Source: SBBV01 sp036555425 (lineage in GTDB: Bacteria > Pseudomonadota > Alphaproteobacteria > Bin65). Taken from it: a stretch of DNA of 6,342 nt. A program made the position numbers and the translations under genes. Position 1 is the first letter of the stretch. Every line of letters starts with the position of its first letter. Positions 1 through 4,414 of the stretch are shown here, piece after piece. The notes under the pieces are model-generated. The model saw nothing but the letters and a program-made list of their open reading frames with translations. It did not search any database and was not told where the DNA came from. The DNA lies in the NCBI GenBank assembly GCA_036555425.1, contig DATBLL010000061.1, forward strand, positions 1-6,342, given 5' to 3'.

Positions 1-65
1 CCGTCGCCGAGCGAGGTCTGCCCTTTGTCGCCGCCGCGGGTGTAGATCTTGTCGAGCTTGACCAT
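1..65 (-). CDS. ATP:cob(I)alamin adenosyltransferase, PduO/MMAB type (5' end only, runs off left edge)
   Basis: Only the first 21 codons are present, read leftwards from the ATG at 65-63. The peptide starts MVKLDKIYTRGGDKGQTSLG. This is the characteristic N-terminus of PduO-type adenosyltransferases: the TR-x-GD-x-G-x-T-x-LG-x-G segment forms the ATP-binding loop. Members of this family transfer the adenosyl group of ATP to cob(I)alamin, making coenzyme B12 in the cytoplasm, for example for methylmalonyl-CoA mutase. Homologues are often labelled cob(I)yrinic acid a,c-diamide adenosyltransferase or cobO, although they are unrelated in fold to CobA/CobO. The gene follows the HIG1-like gene by 17 bp in the same direction, so the two are probably co-transcribed. 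I see no purine-rich ribosome-binding site in those 17 bases. The identification rests on the motif alone, because the rest of the protein is outside the window. Confidence 0.88.
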   Translation of the reverse strand, partial: MVKLDKIYTRGGDKGQTSLGD

Positions 66-82
66 GGGACGAGGGTGCCCGG

Positions 83-277
83 CTAGGGCTTCAGCGAAAG
101 CCAGTAGAAGAAGAGGAACAGCACGGCCGCGAATTGGAAGCCGACGCGCGCGCGCATCAGCTTGTTGCCGTATTTCTTGTTGAAGTCGCGCCCACTCATG
201 CCGATGACACCAGTCAGGAGCGAGGCGACGGCGCCGAGCGCGCAGAGGATCGCGACGACGAGAAGGAAACTGGACAT
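83..277 (-). CDS. Twin-transmembrane protein with HIG1 (hypoxia-induced) domain
   Basis: This is a 64-aa inner-membrane protein with two hydrophobic helices, roughly residues 4-26 and 47-62. They are joined by a short basic loop carrying DFNKKYGNKLMRARVGFQ (residues 31-48). The N-K-L-M-R-x-R-V-x-x-Q pattern is the signature of the HIG1 family, and the length is typical of bacterial members. Eukaryotic homologues (HIGD1A, Rcf1) associate with cytochrome c oxidase and respiratory supercomplexes; the role of the bacterial proteins is largely undefined. The gene lies 17 bp upstream of the cobalamin adenosyltransferase, an arrangement I recall as recurrent in alphaproteobacteria. The ATG at 277 was chosen because the first membrane helix follows it directly. 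No strong ribosome-binding site is visible: a GGAG lies about 15 nt upstream, further than usual. Confidence 0.8.
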   Translation of the reverse strand: MSSFLLVVAILCALGAVASLLTGVIGMSGRDFNKKYGNKLMRARVGFQFAAVLFLFFYWLSLKP

Positions 278-413
278 GGGGCGAGATTAGTCTCCGCCCG
301 CCACTGTGCCTAGCGGCTGTGGCAATTGGCACTGGGACCGCACGCCATTGGGACCGCGGTTGACTTCCTCGCATGCCGCGCCAAGGTGCGGCCGATCCCC
401 TGAAAGGCGATCG
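278..413. promoter_or_regulatory. Divergent intergenic region with tandem 9-bp direct repeat
   Basis: This 136-bp gap separates the minus-strand HIG1/adenosyltransferase pair from the plus-strand secreted-protein gene, so it must hold promoters for both unless transcription enters from outside. TGGGACCGC occurs at 333-341 and again at 349-357, a 16-bp period; the wider 14-mers GGCACTGGGACCGC and GCCATTGGGACCGC match at 12 positions. Directly after it, TTGACT at 360-365 resembles a -35 box, but no convincing -10 hexamer follows at 16-18 bp. The plus-strand frame stays open upstream to a GTG at 306, but those codons read as non-coding sequence. Confidence 0.35.
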
Positions 414-797
414 ATGCGCCTTCTTTTTCTCCTCGCCGTCGCCGCTTTCGCCTTGCCCGAGGCCGCGCACGCCCAGGATGTGGTGCTGGTTCAGCACGTC
501 AGCAGCGTGGCGCTCGCGCGCGCGGGCGGCGCGCTCTTGGTGACGGCGGGCGGCACGGTGCCCATCGCCGGCTTCACCAACCCGGCGCTGAAGCCGCGCC
601 CCGACCTCGTCAAGGTGGCGGGCGGCTATGTGCTCGATTTCGTGGCGACGCCGCCGCGCGGCGCCTCGGTCGCGCAGGTGGAGACGAGCATCGTCGTGAC
701 CCTCCGCATCGAGCCGGCCGAGGCCGAGACCCTTCGCTTCGTCCAGGTGCGCGGCGCGCTCGGCAGCCGCACGGTGCAGGTGCCGAAGGCGAAGTAG
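414..797 (+). CDS. Small secreted protein of unknown function
   Basis: This is a 127-aa protein that I do not recognise. It begins with a clear Sec signal peptide: MR, a hydrophobic stretch LLFLLAVAAFAL, then PEAAHA with likely cleavage after A20 (AHA|QD). The mature part, about 107 residues, has alternating hydrophobic residues suggestive of a small beta-rich domain, including a segment VALARAGGALLVTAGGTVP and a stretch ETSIVVTLRIEPAEAETLRF. It contains no cysteine and no second membrane helix, so a soluble periplasmic location is expected. The ATG at 414 was preferred over the upstream GTG at 306 because the signal peptide starts exactly there and GAAAGGCGA (402-410) provides a plausible ribosome-binding site about 5 nt away. 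Its TAG stop at 795-797 directly abuts the stop codon of the convergent dctM gene. Confidence 0.72.
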   Translation: MRLLFLLAVAAFALPEAAHAQDVVLVQHVSSVALARAGGALLVTAGGTVPIAGFTNPALKPRPDLVKVAGGYVLDFVATPPRGASVAQVETSIVVTLRIEPAEAETLRFVQVRGALGSRTVQVPKAK

Positions 798-2081
798 TCA
801 GAATCCGGCGAGGCGGGGCAGGAACAGCGAGAGCTGCGGCACCATCGCGATGAGCATCAGCGCCGCGATGTTGATGACGATGAAGGGCAGCGATTCCTTG
901 ATCACGGCGTTGAGCCCGCATTGCGCGATGCGCTCGGCGGCGAACAGCGAGACGCCGAGCGGCGGCGTGATGAGGCCGATGTTGAGGTTCACGATCATCA
1001 CCACGCCGAAATGCAACGGATCGATGCCCGCCGCAGCGGCCGCCGGCGCCAGAATCGGCGCGAACAGGATGATCGACGTCGTGGGATCGACGAAGCAGCC
1101 GAGGATGAGGAAGAGGATGTTGGCCAAGAGCATCGTGCCGTAAGGGCCGAGGCCCATCTCCTGGACCAGCGCGGCCACGCGGCCCGTGGCGTTCTCGAAG
1201 CCGAGCACCCAGGCGAGCGCCGCCCCGGCGCCGATGATGATCAAGAGCTGGCCGGAAAAGGTGACCGACTGGCCGAGCAGCGGCGCGAGCTTGCCGAGGC
1301 GCACCGTGCGGTAGACGACGACGGCGAGCACGAAGGCGTAGAGGACCGCGCTGCCGGCCGCTTCGGTCGGCGTGAAGACGCCGCCCAAGATGCCGCCCAG
1401 GATGATGAACGGCATGCCGATCGCGGGCAGCGCGCTCAGGAAGCTCGCGCCGAGCGAGACGCGCGCCTCGTCCTGCTTCAGCGGGAAGCGGCGGCAGGCA
1501 TGGGCGATCCAGCTCATCTGCGCGGCGCCGAGGATCAGGCCGGGGACGACCGCGGCCGCGAACATCCCGCCGATCGAGACGTTGGTCGCCGAGCCGTAGA
1601 TGATGATCGGCAGCGAGGGCGGGATCGTGGGGCCGATGATCGAGCCCGAGGCGATGACGGCGGCAGCGAAGGCCGGCGTGTAGCCCGCGCGCACCATGGC
1701 CGGAATGAAGATGCGCCCCAGCGCCGCGATCTCGCCGAGCGCCACGCCGGTGATGCCGGCGTAGAAGATGCAGGTCGCGACGGCGACTTGGGCGATGCCG
1801 CCGCGGATCCGGCGGAAGGCCGCGTCGGCGAAGACGACGATGCGGCGCGCGAGCCCGCCCTCGGAGAACAGCTCGCCCGCGAGCAGGAACAGCGGGATCG
1901 CGACCAGAATGAAAATGTCGATGCCCTGGAAGATCTTCTCCGGCATCACCGGCAGCAGCGCCCACTGGCCGCTGACCGCGATGTAGGCAAGCACCGACGC
2001 CAGCATCGACCACGCGACCGGCATGCCCGCGACCATCATGAACACGAAGACCGCGAGGAAGACCGAGAGCGCGGGGCTCAT
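798..2081 (-). CDS. dctM: TRAP transporter large permease subunit (DctM)
   Basis: This is a 427-aa inner-membrane protein, the usual length for DctM. It is the membrane subunit of a tripartite ATP-independent periplasmic transporter that moves a substrate, typically an organic acid handed over by the periplasmic DctP, in symport with Na+. The protein is a string of about 11-12 hydrophobic helices. Family landmarks are visible in order: PLFLLAGELFSEGG (63-76), the first-half hairpin region GITGVALGEIAALGRIFIP (109-127), GPTIPPSLPIIIYG (150-163), GGVFTPTEAAG (233-243), GCFVDPTTSIILFAPIL (328-344) and NLNIGLITPPLGVSLF (365-380). The position usually occupied by a GSS/SAVAD-like sequence reads GVALGE here, a mild variation. 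The ATG overlaps the dctQ stop as ATGA (2081-2078), indicating translational coupling, and GAAGAAGAGG lies just upstream. The substrate cannot be inferred. The gene ends with no spacer against the convergent secreted-protein gene. Confidence 0.96.
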   Translation of the reverse strand: MSPALSVFLAVFVFMMVAGMPVAWSMLASVLAYIAVSGQWALLPVMPEKIFQGIDIFILVAIPLFLLAGELFSEGGLARRIVVFADAAFRRIRGGIAQVAVATCIFYAGITGVALGEIAALGRIFIPAMVRAGYTPAFAAAVIASGSIIGPTIPPSLPIIIYGSATNVSIGGMFAAAVVPGLILGAAQMSWIAHACRRFPLKQDEARVSLGASFLSALPAIGMPFIILGGILGGVFTPTEAAGSAVLYAFVLAVVVYRTVRLGKLAPLLGQSVTFSGQLLIIIGAGAALAWVLGFENATGRVAALVQEMGLGPYGTMLLANILFLILGCFVDPTTSIILFAPILAPAAAAAGIDPLHFGVVMIVNLNIGLITPPLGVSLFAAERIAQCGLNAVIKESLPFIVINIAALMLIAMVPQLSLFLPRLAGF

Positions 2082-2545
2082 GGCCTCTTCTTCCAGCGGC
2101 GGACGATTTCCTCGAGCATGAAGACGGCGGCGATCGCGAAGCCGGCGGGCACCAGCCAGATCACGGTCGAGACCGGGATCTGCAGCGAAACCGTGCGCAT
2201 CGAATGATTGAAGCCGACGGCCTCGATGCCGGTCGCGACGATGAGCACGAAGAGCCCGAGCGCCGCAACGTCGAGCAGCAGGTACCAGGCGCGGCGCAGG
2301 CGCGGCGGCAGCAGCTCGGTCAGGAACTCGACGCGGATATGCCGGTTGGCGCGGACCGAGACGCCGGCGCCGAGCAGCACCGCCGCCATGAGGAAGATGC
2401 GAATGAGCTCTTCACTCCAGAACGGCGAGATACCGAAGAGATAGCGCAGCGCCACCAGCGCGATGACGGCGACCGCGAGGCACGCCATCGCCACGCCGCC
2501 GACGAAGACGGCGCCGCGCTCCAGCGCATCGAGTAATCTTTTCAC
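2078..2545 (-). CDS. dctQ: TRAP transporter small permease subunit (DctQ)
   Basis: This is a 155-aa four-helix inner-membrane protein, with hydrophobic segments near residues 14-34, 47-66, 87-108 and 128-146. It pairs with DctM to form the membrane part of the TRAP transporter. Typical DctQ features are RYLFGISPFWSEELIR (34-49), where the aromatic/EE/R pattern is conserved, the LGAGVSVRANRHIRVEF segment (58-74), and SLQIPVSTVIWLVPAG (120-135). The start is a GTG at 2545-2543. An in-frame TAG at 2554-2552 rules out anything further upstream, and the next ATG (residue 20) would remove much of the first helix. No ribosome-binding site is visible before the GTG, and a hairpin ends only 14 nt upstream of it, so translation may be inefficient. 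The gene is followed by dctM with a 4-bp overlap. Confidence 0.93.
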   Translation of the reverse strand: MKRLLDALERGAVFVGGVAMACLAVAVIALVALRYLFGISPFWSEELIRIFLMAAVLLGAGVSVRANRHIRVEFLTELLPPRLRRAWYLLLDVAALGLFVLIVATGIEAVGFNHSMRTVSLQIPVSTVIWLVPAGFAIAAVFMLEEIVRRWKKRP

Positions 2546-2556
2546 GGGCGTCTATG

Positions 2557-2631
2557 CGTAGGGGCGCACGGCTGTGCGGCCCTGCCCGATCACGCGCAAC
2601 GTCAACAGGGGCGCACCGCCGTGCGCCCCTG
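2557..2631. repeat. Pair of related REP-like hairpins between dctP and dctQ
   Basis: Two copies of the same palindrome sit in the 109-bp gap. The right copy is perfect: CAGGGGCGCAC at 2606-2616, a 4-nt loop CGCC, then GTGCGCCCCTG at 2621-2631, an 11-bp stem. The left copy is imperfect: AGGGGCGCAC at 2560-2569, loop GGCT, then GTGCGGCCCT at 2574-2583, a 10-bp stem with one mismatch. Their starts are about 47 bp apart. Neither is followed by a T-run on the minus strand, so they do not look like standard intrinsic terminators. They are transcribed between the dctP stop and the dctQ start. Confidence 0.8.
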
Positions 2632-2654
2632 CGTGTCGAGATCGTGCGACACGC

Positions 2655-3683
2655 CTACTGCGCCGCTTTCACCGCCGCCAGCGCGTCGTCGAGCACCTTG
2701 GGCGCGCTGATCTGCCCGAGCAGCCATTCGCGCACGGCCGGCTGCATCTTGGCGCGCATCTCGTCCTTCGCCGCCGCCGACAGCTCGATGACGGTGACGC
2801 CGTTCTGCTTCACGAAGGCCAGCGCCTCGCCCTCGATCTTGCGCGAGGTTTCGCGGTTGTAGGCGATCGCCTTCTTGGCCGCGTCGTCGATGATCTTCCG
2901 GTGCGCGGGCGAGAGCTTCGCGTAGAACGCGTCGTTGATGCCCATGGGCCCGAACGAATAGGAGTGGCCCGAGAGCGTCAGGAACTTCTGCACCTCGTAG
3001 AGCTTCACCAGGCGGAACACGCTCACCGAATTGTCCTGCGCATCGACGACGCCGGTCTTGAGCGAGGTGTAGAGCTCGTTGAACGGAATGGCCGAGGCGA
3101 TGCCGCCCGCGGCCTCGACCGGCTTCGCATTGGCGGGGCCAAGCGCGCGCACCTTCTGGCCCGCGAAATCCTTCAGGCTGCGGATCGGCTTGTTGGAGCT
3201 GAAGTGGCGGAAGCCGCCGGCCTCCCACCAGCCGAGCACGCGGATGCCGGTCTTCTTCCTGATGTCCTCGGCCATCGCCGTGCCGGCGGGACCATCGAAC
3301 ACCTTCCACGCGACCTGCTCGGTCGGGAACAGATAGGGCAGCGAGAAGACCTGGATGTCCGGGTAGATGGCGGCGTAGTTGCCGTCGGAGGCGTCGGACA
3401 TCTGGATGATGCCGCGGCGCATCTGGTTCATGCGGTCGTTCGGGTTGCCGAGCGACCCGCCATAGGCGAGGTCGGCCTTCAACTCGCCCTTCGTCGCCGC
3501 CTCGACCTCGCGGCCGAAGGTCTCGTACATGCCGTTGACGTGATCGAATCCGGGCAGGCCCTTGGGCAGTGCCAAGCCCACCTTGATCACGGTTTCGGCG
3601 GATGCGGCGGACGTGAATGCGAGCGCAACGGCGGCCGCGAGCGCGGCGGCCGACAGCGCGAGAGCGCGGCCGAACGGTTTCAT
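2655..3683 (-). CDS. dctP: TRAP transporter periplasmic solute-binding protein (DctP)
   Basis: This is a 342-aa secreted binding protein of the DctP family, close to the usual 320-350 aa. A Sec signal peptide (residues 1-29, cleavage after SAASA, mature start ETVIKVG) sends it to the periplasm, where it captures the substrate and delivers it to DctQM. The key carboxylate-binding arginine of the family is expected at R179 in GQKVRALGP (175-183). The second-domain motif GVVDAQDNS (211-219) corresponds to the common GVVDGQEN element, including the ligand-contacting Asn (N218). SLPYLF (114-119) is also typical. The ATG at 3683 was chosen because the signal peptide begins there and GGAGGGAGAGGATC immediately precedes it; the frame stays open to 3833, but that extension runs through a repeat element. 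It is the first gene of the dctPQM operon. The DctP family binds C4-dicarboxylates, keto acids, sugar acids and others; the substrate here is unknown. Confidence 0.95.
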   Translation of the reverse strand: MKPFGRALALSAAALAAAVALAFTSAASAETVIKVGLALPKGLPGFDHVNGMYETFGREVEAATKGELKADLAYGGSLGNPNDRMNQMRRGIIQMSDASDGNYAAIYPDIQVFSLPYLFPTEQVAWKVFDGPAGTAMAEDIRKKTGIRVLGWWEAGGFRHFSSNKPIRSLKDFAGQKVRALGPANAKPVEAAGGIASAIPFNELYTSLKTGVVDAQDNSVSVFRLVKLYEVQKFLTLSGHSYSFGPMGINDAFYAKLSPAHRKIIDDAAKKAIAYNRETSRKIEGEALAFVKQNGVTVIELSAAAKDEMRAKMQPAVREWLLGQISAPKVLDDALAAVKAAQ

Positions 3684-3853
3684 GATCCTCTCCCTCCCGC
3701 CCGCGATGTGCGCGAAGCGGCCAACTCGTGTAAGCAACAGTAACGGTCTTGTGGTCCCCGCGAAAGCGTCCTCGACTTCATGCCTGGGCAGGGCCCTCTC
3801 TATATTGTCCTCCCCGCTTTCGCGGGACGACAATGTAGGATGAGCGAAGGGCG
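3684..3853. promoter_or_regulatory. Divergent intergenic region between dctP and SRPBCC gene
   Basis: This 170-bp spacer must hold start signals for the dctPQM operon (leftward) and the SRPBCC gene (rightward). The half next to dctP has a strong ribosome-binding site, GGAGGGAGAGGA on the minus strand at 3697-3686, but no promoter I can defend. The half next to the SRPBCC gene is filled by an inverted-repeat element. TATATT at 3801-3806, inside that element, is the only AT-rich -10-like hexamer on the plus strand, and no good -35 accompanies it. AAGGG at 3847-3851 may serve as ribosome-binding site for the gene at 3854. Confidence 0.4.
3749..3833. repeat. 85-bp MITE/BIME-like element with terminal inverted repeats
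   Basis: The left arm TTGTGGTCCCCGCGAAAGCG (3749-3768) and the reverse complement of the right arm (3815-3833, TTGTCGTCCCGCGAAAGCG) match along about 20 bp with one substitution and one single-base gap. The core CCCGCGAAAGCG is identical over 12 bp. The right arm also folds alone as CCCGC-TTTC-GCGGG (3813-3826), which on the minus strand is a CCCGC stem closed by a GAAA (GNRA) tetraloop; the left arm retains CGC-GAAA-GCG. The 46-bp interior includes the 8-bp palindrome AGGGCCCT. No target-site duplication is evident. CCCGCGAAAGCGGG-type repeats are common in alphaproteobacterial genomes, so this is probably a copy of a dispersed family. Confidence 0.65.
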
Positions 3854-4297
3854 ATGACCGGAACCGAATCCGATCTCTGTTACGTCGTGACCGCCGCGGT
3901 CGCGGCGCCGCCGCGCGTGGCGTTCGATTATCTCGCCGACGGAACGAAAGTCGGCGAATGGGCGCTGGGCGCGTTCGAGGCCAAGCGCGTCGGCAGCAGC
4001 GAACTCTTCCAGGGCGGGTCTCTGCTCGACGGCAGCGCCATCGCGTTCCGCGTCGACTCCGATCCGCGCCGCCTCGTCATCGACTATCACGTCGGCGGCC
4101 AGGAGAAGGATCTGGCGATGCGCATCTCGACGCGCGTGATCGCGGGCGAGACGCTGGGGCGCGGCGCCGAGACCTGCCTCGTCAGCATGTCCGCTTGGCG
4201 TCCGGCGAGCTTCGACGAGCGCCGCTGGTCGCGCTTGAAAGCCTTCCACGACGCGGAGATTCACCTGATCCGCGAGAAAATCGAGGCGCTGCGCTGA
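3854..4297 (+). CDS. SRPBCC (START/polyketide cyclase-like) family protein
   Basis: This is a 147-aa cytoplasmic protein with no signal peptide or membrane helix. The N-terminal strand and helix YVVTAAVAAPPRVAFDYLAD (10-29), the W-A-L-G-A-F-E segment (36-42), central beta strands including AIAFRVDSDPRRLVIDYHVG, and the C-terminal long helix around WSRLKAFHDAEIHLIREKIEAL follow the layout of SRPBCC helix-grip proteins. These have a deep hydrophobic pocket and include small-molecule binders, hydrolases and cyclases of about 140-160 aa. No specific ligand or catalytic residue can be named. It is divergent from the TRAP operon and convergent with the acyl-CoA dehydrogenase, so it is probably transcribed alone. 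The ATG at 3854 is preceded by GAAGGGCG; an ATG at 3840 is out of frame and meets a stop after five codons. The assignment to this fold is moderate, from pattern rather than a diagnostic motif. Confidence 0.75.
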   Translation: MTGTESDLCYVVTAAVAAPPRVAFDYLADGTKVGEWALGAFEAKRVGSSELFQGGSLLDGSAIAFRVDSDPRRLVIDYHVGGQEKDLAMRISTRVIAGETLGRGAETCLVSMSAWRPASFDERRWSRLKAFHDAEIHLIREKIEALR

Positions 4298-4298
4298 G

Positions 4299-4408
4299 CC
4301 CTCCCCTGCGCGCGACCGCGCGCGGGGGAGGGTTGGGAGGGGGCGAGTCGAATTTCCCGAGCGCGGCCGGACTCGCCCCACCCCGGCCCGCCCCGCAAGC
4401 GGGGTGGG
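4299..4408. repeat. Array of three GC-rich hairpins in the convergent gap
   Basis: Three consecutive inverted repeats fill the space between the SRPBCC stop and the acyl-CoA dehydrogenase stop. (a) 4299-4332: CCCTCCCCTGCGCGC, loop GACC, then GCGCGCGGGGGAGGG, a 15-bp stem with one T-G wobble. (b) 4340-4379: GGGGCGAGTC paired with GACTCGCCCC, 10 bp perfect, with a 20-nt loop. (c) 4387-4408: CCCGCCCCG, loop CAAG, CGGGGTGGG, 9 bp with one G-T wobble. None is followed by a T-run on either strand. The position is suitable for a bidirectional, structure-based 3' end. The sequence also has the look of a dispersed alphaproteobacterial CCCTCCCC...GGGGAGGG repeat. Confidence 0.7.
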
Positions 4409-4414
4409 AGCAGA

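Noticed and set aside
306..413. N-terminal extension of the secreted protein from a GTG at 306
   Set aside because: The 36 added residues are Pro/Arg/Cys/Trp-rich and would bury the signal peptide. The ATG at 414 has a ribosome-binding site and begins the signal peptide.
921..2207. Long plus-strand open frame (428 codons) opposite dctM and the end of dctQ
   Set aside because: It lies antisense to clearly recognisable DctM and DctQ, and its composition (very rich in Arg, Asp, Glu, His, with no motif) is typical of GC-rich shadow frames.
2557..2631. CRISPR-like repeat pair
   Set aside because: There are only two diverged palindromic copies, with no regular spacer series and no cas genes.
2574..3743. 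Plus-strand open frame of 389 codons opposite dctP
   Set aside because: Antisense shadow of dctP. It has the same Arg/Asp/His-rich low-information composition, and it starts inside the hairpin region.
3684..3833. N-terminal extension of DctP to an ATG at 3833
   Set aside because: It would place 50 hydrophilic residues before the signal peptide and is encoded by the inverted-repeat element. The ATG at 3683 has an excellent ribosome-binding site.
3840..3857. Five-codon mini-ORF (ATG at 3840, stop overlapping the SRPBCC start) as a translational leader
   Set aside because: The purine-rich sequence is directly against its ATG with no spacing. The overlap is easily due to chance, and nothing else supports translation.
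4299..4332. Standard rho-independent terminator for the SRPBCC gene
   Set aside because: The stem is strong, but TTGGGAGGGGG follows instead of a T-run, so it is listed as a repeat hairpin and not called a terminator.
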